Assembly: GCF_958298935.1 (NCBI RefSeq)
Contig: NC_084922.1
Location: 560,501 to 624,500 of the forward strand
Direction: 5' to 3'
DNA: 64,000 nt
From: Phragmites australis
Lineage: Eukaryota > Streptophyta > Magnoliopsida > Poales > Poaceae
Position 1 is the first letter of the stretch; each line of letters begins with the position of its first letter. This document shows positions 12,255-24,300 of the stretch, one piece after another. The notes beneath the pieces are model-generated. The model saw only the letters and a program-made list of their open reading frames with translations. It had not been told where the DNA came from and did not search any database. Both the position numbers and the translations under genes were made by a program.

Positions 12255-15200
12255 TCACTTCCTTGAACCACGTGCTGCTGCAAGGTGATCCTGGAAAAAA
12301 GAAAGCAAAGATTTTAGCAACAGAGTAAAAGGAGTAACAGTTAAGTCAATAAGTCATACAAGTAAGATTGTCCTATGTTTTCAAAACAAAATGAAATGCA
12401 GCAAAGATTAGTAAAAGCAATGCTTGGAGCTGCGAGCACCGTTAAGATTGAACATATTGGTTCCACCACATCACCCATGATGAAAAGACATTTTTCTTCA
12501 TTAGTTTCTACCTACAGTTCCATGGTTCCACCAGTTCTAATCAGTACCGACATTTCATAACACTAGAAATCATGTAGTTGACCAAGTTATGTCAAGTATC
12601 AGACAAAATTTCCCCTAGACAACCATACTTCTTTTCCCCTGTCCACACACCTATAGCTATAGCCCTCCACTTGCACTTAGGAGCTTGTGAAGTGAGCTTG
12701 GAATCCCAATCAATGAAATACATAGGATTGAAAAGCCTCCTTATTCTAAGGACAACATCAAGTATCCAAATTCTATACAACCTCACACTAGCATATTAAG
12801 AAACAATGAAGTCTTAATTAGATGCAATGCACTCGGAAAATTAGATAAAATTTTCATAAAAAATAATAAGTTGCAAGTGAATGAACCATGTCAAACTAAG
12901 CACTAGATAGAAATGCATACCGAGACAAAATCGAAAGCTTTAGTGTCATCTTTCTTTGAATTGCTCATCACTGCAACATGATTTTGTGGTTGGTTACTTG
13001 AATTGAAAATATCTGGAAGCACAGATGCATTTTCGCTGTTCATTGAATTGAAAGATGAATGTCCGAGTCCAGCATTGAAATTTCCAAAATTTTGCAGCAG
13101 CAGCTGCTGCTGCTGAGCAAGAAGAATCCTCATCGCATCATAATTTAATTGCTGCCCAGGAAATGACTGATTGAACAGCATATGTTGAGGCACGCTGTAC
13201 TGTGAGGGAGTCTGTTGATAAAAAGAGTTTTGGCCAAGAATACCATTCAATGCTGCAGCACTTGCCACATGGCTAGTCTGATTGTTTGTGTCAAAGAACT
13301 GTGAACCACTGAGGTTACTATTTGGTTCTGCATTGACTGCAGGCTGAGCCTGGCCTGCTCCATTAAGGTTCAAACCAGGCATCAAATCAATGACAGTTCC
13401 TTTGTCCGTAACACTTTCTTGGATGAATGGATCAGGGTTGCTACCTAATATATCCGGTAATTCATTTTTGTTTGGCGAAGAGATACCATGCATGGCAGCT
13501 GATGATTTCTCTTCTACTGTCAACCCTGAGAATAGGTCATTAGTCTCCTTAATCTCTGACTCGTGGAATGATACATCTGCAAATGGATCACTTCCATTAG
13601 CATCAGTAGTGGTACTTATATCAGCAATAGGTTCACCACCAAGCAAATCATCAACTGAATTAACATATGCACTCTTTCCAATATTCTGTCCATGGCTTTC
13701 CTGTCCTGAACTTTGAGTTGCTAGATCATCTTGATCACCTGTATCAATCAAATCAGGCATCTGAACAGGAGGGGACATTGCAGTTTTTGTTGCTGGAAGA
13801 TTTGTGGTTCCGGTAGGTTGTTCCCCAACCAGCAGATTCAAGACCTAAGAGAGGTAATACATCTTATTACATATCGATAATTGACAATGGAATGAGCTTT
13901 CACCAAGACTAAATGTTGTAAAATTAAAAGCCCAGCAACTATGCATGGTCAATAGTAATTTCAAGGAAACAGAAGGTGAGTTATCCGCTTGTTTCTTTGA
14001 TGAATGGGCAAGTGACATATGCACAAGTTTTTAATTAAGAAATCCAGTTTTCCAAACAGACTCACCTTTGAGGCCTTTTCTCTTAGAGAAACCTGTGGCA
14101 GCTCACAGCATTTAACAACAGAAGCTGTGTTCTCAATGAAATATGAAGCAACGATAGAATAAGGATCAGTATCCTGTTTCCTTACAATGGCTTCCAACAC
14201 ACAAATGGCCTTCATGCGAACCTGAGAAGTAAACAAATGTATTGAAGATCTGATGAAAATCTAATGAACTATAGGAAAATGCTTTGCTTACTCAAACTAA
14301 AAACATACAGGCATATGACCTAAAACCAAGTAAATGAATGCTGTGAAATAATACGTACAAAAAATATTCAAACAAGCTAAACGTCAAAGATAATAAACAT
14401 ATTCAGTCTGTGGAATTATACTGTGCAGAAAATATTCAAACAAAGTGAACAAACATCAAAGATAATGAACATATTCAGTAATCAGTATAGCTAACCCCTG
14501 AAAATTATTTGGCTCAACAAAGTTCGCATCTATTGGCGCAAGGCAAACAAACCATAAGACTCCACACACACAAAGCTAAGGTTTGTTTGCTGCTGGTTGC
14601 CTAATGATAAGATCAGGACTAATCTGCCAGTCTGTTGGATAAACACGCTTAAACATGTCTTGACATAAACTGCAGTACAGACATGCCCGCGTAAAGATCA
14701 CTGTTTTCATGCAAATAGCTCCAGCATCTACATACTGCCGCTCAATAATAAGTTATGGCAATTGCCTTGCAAATTGAACATTGAACGGACAATGCTATTT
14801 ATCCATACTCTATTAAACTTCTAATAACATAAAAGAAATGACAGTATAACATCGACGACAGTCATAGTATCCTTGGTGATACTGCATCTCTCTTTTATCT
14901 AATGTTTTCCATTTGACATTCTAAAATCCTAAAAATGTAATTATAAACTTTCCGGATGGACCTGTTGAACTTCCTAGAATTTCCACATTAGCATATAATT
15001 GAAATTCACAGACACCAACATGTAAAAGTTGAATCAACACACAAAATAAATTGATTTACCGGTGCAAATTGCAAAAAACAATTGCCACTACTCAGGAGAG
15101 TAGGAACCATAACTTAGGCACTAGTTTTAACTGACTACATATCAATTGACTAATTGGCATGAGGATTCTAAAAGGTAAAACTAAACAATAATAAATGATC

Positions 15201-17344
15201 CGCCAAAACTCACCTGCCATAATGGCGAATTCAATTTGTTTTCAAGCGCACGGCTCAAAGCGACTGCATCCAATTTGGACGCTTCTGTTAAAAATATCTG
15301 CAGAGCATCTCGAGTTGGTTGCAGCCGCACACCACTTGCAGTAACAATTGTCTCCAAAAGTCTCTCTTCACGAGTCTTAACCCCACGTTGACTCGAGCTA
15401 GTATCATCAGTCGGTGCAGAACTAGATGGTGTTGGTCCCCAAGAACCAGAAGCCACATTCTTTGAAGCATCAGATGAGGCACGGCTCTCACTTTGAATTT
15501 CACTTGGATCATACTGACCATATCTATCAGATTCTGTGGTCAAAGACCTACGGAGGTTAGGGCCCTTGTATGTCCCACCATTGTCATTTGTCATCATTGC
15601 ATGTGCTGCGGCAAAGTTGCTCAAACCCTGCTTAATGGAAGCACTCCCAATACCCACTACCTCACTAAGTTCACTAAGGAAAGACTTCTGGGCATCTCTT
15701 GATGGCTCATAATTAGTGTTCCCAAAGCCCTGTATGCGCTTGCCAAGACTTTCTGTTGCAACAGCAGGTTTAGGGTCCTCTGTGGAGAAAACTGCAGCTA
15801 TAGCCTCATTTGCAGTTTCACGGACAGCCTTATTAAGGGCATCCCCTCTTAAGGGATCAGGGTGGCCTTTATAGTGAACTAGTTGGCGCATAGCCGCTGA
15901 GTGCCTCTGCATCTCCCTCTTGAAATCAGTACCAGATTTTCCAACTGCGTATTTGATCAACCGTAAAGCCTGGTGAGCAAGTATGGACAAGGTTATATAC
16001 TTTTGAGTTGGAAGAATGGAGACTACATGTCTGTATGGACAAGGTTATATACTTTTTAGTTGGAAGAATGGAGACTACATGTCCAAAAAAAAATTGAGCA
16101 ACCAATGTACAAGAAAAATAAGATGAAAGTTAGTGCAGCTACAAGCCCCATTGCAAACTTTATGCACTCTCTTAGTTAGACAGAGAACAATAAATCATGA
16201 TGGCAAGAAAGCATTGGGTGCTCCAGATTACATATATAATCTTACGAAATTCTATAAATGCACCCACTTAAGCTAACATGCAAGCCACAGTATAAAGGTA
16301 TAGTGAAACTGTATAATGTCCTTAAGCAGAATTTGGATCACCCTGGAGAGGTCCTCGTATGTAAGTCTGATATATATCGGAAGAAAAAAAACTTGGATCG
16401 AGATATTGCATTTATCATAGACATAGAGAACAGAATTCAGTTTCAACCACACCATCACCAAAAACTAATTCAATTTCTGACCGCCATCAGCAGTGATCAC
16501 AAATTATAACGTGAAGTACCTAATGTACATGGTTCAACTTCTCCACACAACCTCAACTACATAGAGCCATAGAGCTAAAGGAGGCACTACCTTTTCTTCA
16601 ATGACAACAATCACTATTGCTATAGTTCATATTGGCCCCCAGGCTTCAGTTTGTTATGACAGGAAACAATCACGCTCATTTACGTGCTGTAATTAGTCTC
16701 TCAAAACCCTCGACAGCAAGCGAACCTAACTCATGAGTGTGACACTAATACAAGCTAACATGAACCTGAAGCTAAACAAGCTCTTTTAGTTTTTGTCTCA
16801 ACTCATAAGCAATCCAACGCGTTGTCAGGTGAATAACTCTGGAAGGCCCCCCAAATCCTCCCTCCCAGTCCCGGCCAATTCATCACCCCACGGTTGAGTG
16901 CCGGATGAAGCGTGCACATGCTGATTCTGTTCTCAGATCAGACTGTGCATTCCGCTATATGGAGCCAATCGGCTCTTTCAAATTACTTTTCATAGTATCA
17001 GATTGAGAGAATGCTCTGGAACAGCACGACATGGATCGTCACCGGTGCTACACTAACAACGCATGCTCGGATGTCTACCCTCGACACCGCACCCGAATCG
17101 GGTCAAGCCGACGGAGAAGGCCGAAGCGCGGACGCACCTTCTGCTTGACGAGGGGGCTCTTGTTGTCGAGTCGCTTGAGGACGAAGTCTGCGACCTCCTT
17201 GACGATGCTGGCGTCGGAGGCGCGCAGGAGCTCGCAGATCTCCTCGAGCTTGTAGACGGGCGCGACCTTGTCGTCGTCCGCCGTGACGCCGTCGACCATC
17301 CGCGAGCGCCAGTACGACTCCACCGCCCGCCGGCTCTGATCCAT
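12255..17344 (-). CDS. MTV1: MTV1/tepsin-type VHS-ENTH domain vacuolar trafficking protein
   Basis: Five minus-strand exons: 17138-17344 (ATG at 17342-17344), 15214-15969, 14066-14221, 12921-13844 and 12255-12290 (TGA at 12255-12257). All have GT-AG borders and whole-codon lengths, giving 692 codons. I recall the Arabidopsis protein as about 690. Residues 1-130 form a VHS/ENTH-like helical domain (MDQSRRAVESYWRSRMVDG, YKLEEICELLRASD, ALRLIKYAVGKSGTDFKREM). A second folded segment (about 275-375) has EERLLETIVTASGVR and VRMKAICVLEAIV. The C-terminal half is disordered and Gln/Asn-rich, with short DPF-type motifs (GSDPFADVSF, NPDPFIQE) and the end FDFVSDHLAAARGSRK. MTV1 works with clathrin and adaptors at the trans-Golgi network in vacuolar sorting. 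The start is the first ATG in frame with the conserved N terminus. It lies downstream of tRNase Z on the same strand. Confidence 0.92.
15981..16083. repeat. 52-bp tandem duplication in MTV1-like intron 1
   Basis: The unit starting GTATGGACAAGGTTATATAC occurs at 15981-16032 and 16033-16083 with one or two differences. It lies just beside the splice acceptor at 15970-15971, so it doubles the 3' end region of the intron. Confidence 0.9.
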
Positions 17345-18325
17345 GGCTGCGCGGCCCCTGCCCCTGCCCAAATCGGAGACGGAACCCACCGACAGGATCT
17401 GGGAGGGGAGGGAGCGGGGGGGGGGGATTGGGTGGCCGTGGACCGAATCCGCGCGTCGACGAGGGGAGGAGGGGCGGGCGGGGTGAGCGGCACGTGCCGC
17501 CGGAGGGAGGAGGCGTGGATCTGTGAAAGGTTGGTTCTTCAGAGTGCCGGGTCAGCTTGCCAGCCTTGTCAATAACCGCTTCGCTTTCTTTTTCTTTTTC
17601 TTTTTTTTTTGAGAAAACTGTTTCGCTTTCTTTCTTTCTTTTTGTGAGAAAACCAATTCGTTTTTTTTTTGAGAAAACCAGATCTTTTTTTTTGGAGAAA
17701 ACCGTTTCGCTTTCTTCCCACGAGAGACACGAACCGGAAAGAGTGGTAGCTGGGGTAGCATCCACAAGGTTGTGTCACGTCGATCATGTGGCTGGCTGGC
17801 TGGGAGCGGGATCCTCTGCTCCAGGCTGCTGACACACGGGGCCAGATCCGCATACGGCGAGCGTGCCGTTACGGCAGCAGATCCGCATACGGCTGGCTGC
17901 TATTATGCTACCACAGCAAGGGTGGAATAACTGACTGAATACCATCGTTTAGTCCATGCATGCGTGGCAAATGCTGAAATTTCACAAGAAATTAAAATAA
18001 TTCCACCAGAGACAAGTTCATTTCCATGAGCAAATTTTATGTTTGTTTTCCCAGTTCACAAGACTTACAATCTCAACCGACAAATCGACGACAAAACAAG
18101 AAGAACAAATGATAGATACAACTATACTGGAGTATTCTGCACCGATGGGCACTGATTTCTTCAAGAAACCCTTGACCCATGCAGCTCCTGCTTCTGGCTT
18201 GGCAGAGGTTGCCTTTCGTTTATTCCCAAGACTGGGTGGTCTTCAATTGGATTCTCAGCTAGTCAGGTCAAAAATAATGTTAAGCTACAGGGTGGACAAA
18301 ATTAATGTACATTGTTTTATCTATA
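17345..18325. other. Intergenic between MTV1-like and tRNase Z genes
   Basis: This short interval holds the MTV1-like promoter side and the tRNase Z 3' flank. A pyrimidine-rich tract (17579-17710) contains several GAGAAAAC interruptions. No gene was recognised. Confidence 0.5.
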
Positions 18326-21300
18326 TCAGTACATAGCAGCCTCCTGGACCTCATCAAATTCATCCACTACCAACTCATCCTTGAACAGGACCTTCAGGTG
18401 TGGTAGAACCTTGGGCAAAACCGGCAAATCTGCCAGGTTTACACTCATCAGGTCAAAGGCAATGCACGTCTTTTCCATATCAACCTCATCAATAACTGGG
18501 ATTTTTGGGTATCTCTGGCTGAAGTGGGTCAAAATTGTCCGGTATGCTCCAGCCGATGTGCCTACTTCTATAGCCTCCTTGGTTGTACTATGGTTCCTTG
18601 CAATCGCTTCGTCCTTCATACTGTCCTCGAATGTTGCCTGACAAAATAGAGTATTACAAAGACAACTAAGACAGGAAACACCATCATAAATTCTAATGTC
18701 ATCTATTATGAACGAGAGTTAGAAGAGAATATTATGCAGCTAACAATATAATATCTGCAAGATTAGCTTATTGTGGTTTACTGGTGCTTGTGGTCCAGAT
18801 TACTTGGAGCCTGAAACATGTACAACAGTGTGGACAAGAGGAGAAAAATGACAAATTTTTATGATACATATTGCAGCTTTTGGAAGCCACCTGCCATTTA
18901 AACTTGGAGCATAACAACAATACCACTAATCAACGAGAATATGATATGGATATCCAAAGGACAAAAACTATGTACGCTTCAGCTTACCTCATGTATTAGT
19001 ACTGTGGCATCTCTGGATGCATCTATAAGAGCTGCACAGGGTCGTGTGTCACCCGAGTATACAACCTTCCAGCCTGGAATAACCTTTCCAGCAATGTTCA
19101 CCTTCTCCATGGCTCTCAAAACAACTCCAAATGCCTGTGGACAATGTACTACGGGGACACTGTACAGAATCTCCAAACCTGATTCGTGTAGAAGTTCTTT
19201 GAAATTAGCAAGAGCTGTAGTATCCCTTGGACTTGCAGGCTTCCTGTTGTAGTTCTCCATTTTACTTCCAGGGGCAAACATGGTGTTCTCGAGTTGAGGT
19301 GTGGCTGATTCAGAAACATTTTCACCGAGAATAGCTTCAACACTAGGCTTCAAAGTATGCCTGCAGTCTAGGAACTGCATATCAAGATCTTCAAGTGTTG
19401 AATATGCATTTAGAAATCTCTCAAGTGGTCTTGGTCCAATCACAAGCATAGGCTTGTGGGGCATCCCCTTTAACAATTTAGACCTTAAAGCAAGAACTCT
19501 AGCTAACCCTGTGTGGTGATCAGCGTGAATATGGGAAATCCAAATGCACCTCAAACTTTTTACAGCTTCATCGGCACCATGTACACCAAACCTATAACAA
19601 AAAGGAAAGTGTGACTCTAATATGAGTTCATGACAATAATTAGTATATAGGTTTATGTTATCTTAGTAGGTCTGCGAAAACTGACCTCCTTTTCAGTTGT
19701 CCTAAAGTTCCTTCACCGCAGTCAAGAAGTATACCTCCCCGTGCAAACAGGTTAATATATATGGAACTTACATTCCGATATTTTGAAGGCTGCGATGAAC
19801 CTGTACCCAAAAAAGTAATCTCCATATCTTCCCTCGTTGCATTCTCCACACAGCAAGGGATCTCTTGATTGTCCTTCAGATGCTTTCTCCAGACAATTTC
19901 TTGCAAAGGAGTGTCATCATCTACCTTACCTGAATTTTGACTGATCCATGGTTCTTCAACCATCAGCATACCGTTGCCAGCTGGTGGTAGTGTATTTTTA
20001 TCATCCGCATTATTTTGCCAGAATTTGCGAACCTGTTCAGGAACCTCTCTAACCTCTGGGATCTCAGATATAAGCTCTTCTACAATATCTTCAAGTGTGA
20101 ACAAGCTTGGTATAGAAGCTCTATCCAACCCCAATTGAGCATATGGGCGCAGATGAAACTGAAAAGAAAAAGGGCACTAACTTCAGTCCTATCTTGCACT
20201 TAACAAAACTTAGTTGATTCTGCAGTTAGTTTCAAAGACACAACAGCACACTCATATCTATCCCTCCCTCAGCTTCTTTTTACGGACAATTTTTTTATGC
20301 CATTGGAAAGTTGCCCTAACCCCGAAATACCATTGGAAACTGGCTAATCTTTAGATGCCACTCTTCTGAAACTTCAGGTCCAGAAATGTCATTTTTGACC
20401 AGATTCCGGCAATCAAAGGGTGACGGGCATATGAAAAGACCAAATTACCCTCCTAGCCCTCATGTCAGCAAACTCTCTCTCCCCGCAGGCGGCCATAGCC
20501 TCTGCCCACCCTATGACATTTCACTAGTCTCTCTCAATTGTTAGTCGCTGAATTCTTACTCTTGGTAGTAGCAGAATTCTTACTCTCATCGAGAGAGGAT
20601 GACACTAGGAGTTGGGGCAATTTTTTCTTTATTTCTCACACAAATGCCATGCCAATCTGAGGGGTTGGGGATACATATTTATAGGCCCATGGCCAACCAA
20701 ACATATGCCAAGATGCTAGTCTAAGATGCTGTCCTAGATGCTGTCCTCTAGTCTAAGATGCTGTCCTAGATGCTGTCCTCTAGTCTAAGATGCTGTTCTA
20801 GATGCTGTCCTAAAGCATATGGGCAGCAAGACCACCACCATGTGGCAGCCCCACAAAGACCATGTGCTGCACAAGGACTTATCCCGTCATTCTCCCCCTA
20901 AGTCTTGTGCGTCGTCTTGTGGGAAGATTGAACCATCCCGGTCCTGGAGCAGAGCTCAAGGAACTTAAGCCTCCCAAGAGGCTTGGTGAGCAGGTCCGCA
21001 AGCTGATCCTTGGTGTTGATGTAGCTCGCCTTGATACTCCCTTCCTCCAAACAGCCTCGGATGAAGTGGTACCTTACCCGGATGTGCTTGCTCCGTTCAT
21101 GAAAAACGGGATTCTTTGCCAGGGCTAGAGCGGACTTGCTGTCCACCCTGAGCTCCACCGCTCTAGTGTCTCTGCCGAGGAGATCACCAAGCAGTCGAGC
21201 GAGCCAGAGCGCTTGAGTCGAAGCGGTGGAGGCCGCTATGTACTCGGCCTCGCAGCTGGACAGGGCCACCACCTGCTGCTTGACCGACTGCCAGCTAACG

Positions 21301-24300
21301 AGGCACTTGCCGAGGAAGAAGAGGATCCCGCTCGTGCTCTTGCTGGTGTCGATGTCGCCGGCGTGGTCGCTGTCGCTGTACCCGACGAAGTGTGCCGCCC
21401 CAGGGCACCTAGGGTAGTAGAGGCCGTGGTCGAGAGTCCCCGCAACGTAGCGGATGATCCTCTTCACAGCCTGCTGATGCTCCGTCGTCGGTCGCTGCAT
21501 GAACCGACTAACGTAGCCGACGGAGAATGCCAAGTCCGGCCGTGTGTGGGCGAGGTAGCGAAGGCTCCCCACAAGACGCCGGTACTGCGTAGCGTCCACC
21601 TCCTCCGTCGTGCTGTCGCGGCTCAGCTTCAGCCTCTCCTCCATCGGAGTGAGAGCTGGGTTGCAGTCGGTGAGCCCAGCTAGCTCAACGACGCGCTTGG
21701 CGTAGGCGGTCTGTCGAAGCGTGATCCCGGAGTCATCCTGGTGCACCTCGATCCCCAGGTAGAAGGAGAGAGGTCCCAGGTCACTCATCTGGAAGGTGGC
21801 CTTCATCTCTTCCTTGAATGCCGCCACCTCCGAATCCTTGGTGCCGGTGATTACCAAGTCGTCGACGTAGACACCCACCAGCAGAGCAGTTCCTCCACTG
21901 CCCCGTCGGTAGATGGCCGCCTCGTGCGGGCTTTGCTCGAAGCCCATCCCTTTTAGCGTGGAATCCAACTTGGCATTCCACGCCCTCGGTGCCTGCCGCA
22001 AGCCATAGAGGGCCTTGCGCAGGCGGAGCACCTTGCCCTCCTTGCCGGGGATCGTAAATCCCGACGGCTGGTGCACGTAGACCTCCTCCTTCAAGTCGCC
22101 GTTAAGGAACGCCGACTTGACGTCCATGTGATGAACACGCCAGCCCTCCTGGGCAGCTAGCGCAAGGAGTCGCACGGACTCCATCCGTGCCACGGGAGCG
22201 AAGGCGTCATCGAAGTCGACCCCCTCCTGCTGCACGAAACCTCGTGCCACCAAGCGAGCCTTGTGCTTGACGATGGCGCCGGCTTCATCCCTCTTCAGCT
22301 TGAACACCCACTTAAGGGTGATCGCTCGGTGACCACGAGGGAGGTCAGCAAGCTCCCAGGTGCGGTTCTTCTCAACCGCATCCATCTCCAACTGCATCGC
22401 GGCGCGCCATGCCGCGTGTCTCTCGGCCTTTGCAAACGACCGAGGCTCGCCGTCGTCACACGCAAGGTGCAACTGCGCCTCCAGATCGTGAGGCACCAGT
22501 CCCGGCACCGGCTGGTCGCCGAGAAGGTTCTCCATCGTACGGTACCGCAACGGCTCGCCGTCGTGGTACGCGTCGATGCGCTCCTCGTCGTGAGAGAGCG
22601 GAGTAGCGAGCTCAACCGGGCTGTGCTCGACACGAGCTGGTGTTGGAGTAGACGTGCCCGGAGAGGTGCCTGTCGGTGCTGGAGTGCGTGGCGTTGCCGG
22701 CTGTGGTGGAGCCGGCGAAGAACTCATCGCAGCCGAGGTCCTGGCTGGAGAACGTGGTGCTGTCGAAGTAGCAGGCGCCGGGGTCGGTGGAGGCTCGGGG
22801 ACTGGGGTAGACACGCTCGTCAAAGAAGAGCTGCCTACTCCCCCAGCTCCCTCGAAGTGGACGTACTCGACAGTGAAGTCGTCGTACGTCGGAGCCGATC
22901 TGTCGTCCATCGCCTTGTCCCACGCCCATCCTCGGCCTTCGTTGAACACTCCCGGAGTGCTCCTGTCGTCGAGCTTGCTGATGTGGCCAAGCTCCTTGGC
23001 GAACGCGAGGCAGCCGAAGACCCGTAAGTGGGAGACCGCCGGCTTGCGCCCATGCCAAGCCTCGTACGGCGTCCTGCCGTCGAGCGCCTTGGTAGGCGAG
23101 CGGTTGAGGATGTAGACGGCCGTCACCACCGCCTCTCCCCAGAAGACAGCCGGCATCCCCCTCTGCTTGAGGAGGGCCCGAGCCATCCCCACAACCGTCT
23201 GGTTGCGCCGCTCGACGACGCCGTTCTGCTGCGGGCTGTACGGCGCGGAGTAGTGGCGCTGAATGCCCTTATCAGCGCAGTACGACGCGAATTCAGCCAC
23301 CGTGAATTCGCCGCCGTTGTCGGTGCGCAGCACGCGCAGCTTGCGGCCGCACTCCGCCTCCGCAGCAGCCTGCGCACGCCTGATGGCGTCCGCAGCCTCT
23401 CCCTTGCTGCCGAGGACCATCACCCACATGTAGCGGGAGAGGTCGTCGACGAGCAGCAGGAAGTAGCGTTGTCCTCCCGGTGTGGCCGGTGTCACCGGGC
23501 CACACAAGTCCCCGTGCACAAGCTCGAGCCTCTCCTTGGCTCGAAAGCTCGCCCGCTGGGGAAAGGGGAGTCGCCTCTGCTTCGTCAACACGCAGACGTC
23601 GCAGAGCTGCTCCACATGGTCGAGGCACGGCAGGCCTCGCACCATCTCTGCGGCACTGAGCCGCTTCAGGGCCTCGAAGTGAAGGTGCCCGAAGCGCTCG
23701 TGCCACTGCCACGCCTCGTCGTCCCGACGAGCGGCGAGACAGAGGGGTTGTGCCACCTGCACGTTAAGGACGTAGAGTCGATTTGTGCCTCTGGTTACCT
23801 TGGCAAGAAGGCGACGACGGCGATCCCAAATCCTCATGACTCCATCCTCAACAACCACGCGCGAACCGTTCTCATCCAGCTGTCCCAAGCTGATGATAGA
23901 GTTCCTCAACGCGGGAATGTAGTAGACTCCGGTGAGCAGCCTGTGCTCACCAGACACGGCGGTGAAGATGACGGAACCGACGCCCTTGATCTCCACGCCG
24001 GAGGCATCCCCAAATTTGACGGAGCCTCGGACGCTAGAGTCAAGCTCGGTGAAGAACTCCCGTCGACCGGTCATGTGATGGGTGGCGCCGGTGTCGAGGC
24101 ACCACCCGTCAGTCTTGTCGTTGCCGGAGCCGTCGCCGAGGAGGGCGTGTGCTTTTGGCTCGTCAAGGTGGAGGAGAGCCGCTGCGGCCGGTGCCGCTGG
24201 AGGTAGCTCTATGCTCGCATGAGCCATGAACAGAGCCGGCTCCTCCTCCTCCGCCTGTGCGACGTGGGCCTGGCCGCGTCGTGGCTGACGACAGTCCTTG

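Noticed and set aside
17557..17832. Lys/Phe-rich frames around the T-rich tract at 17.6 kb
   Set aside because: Simple pyrimidine repeat translated; not a gene.
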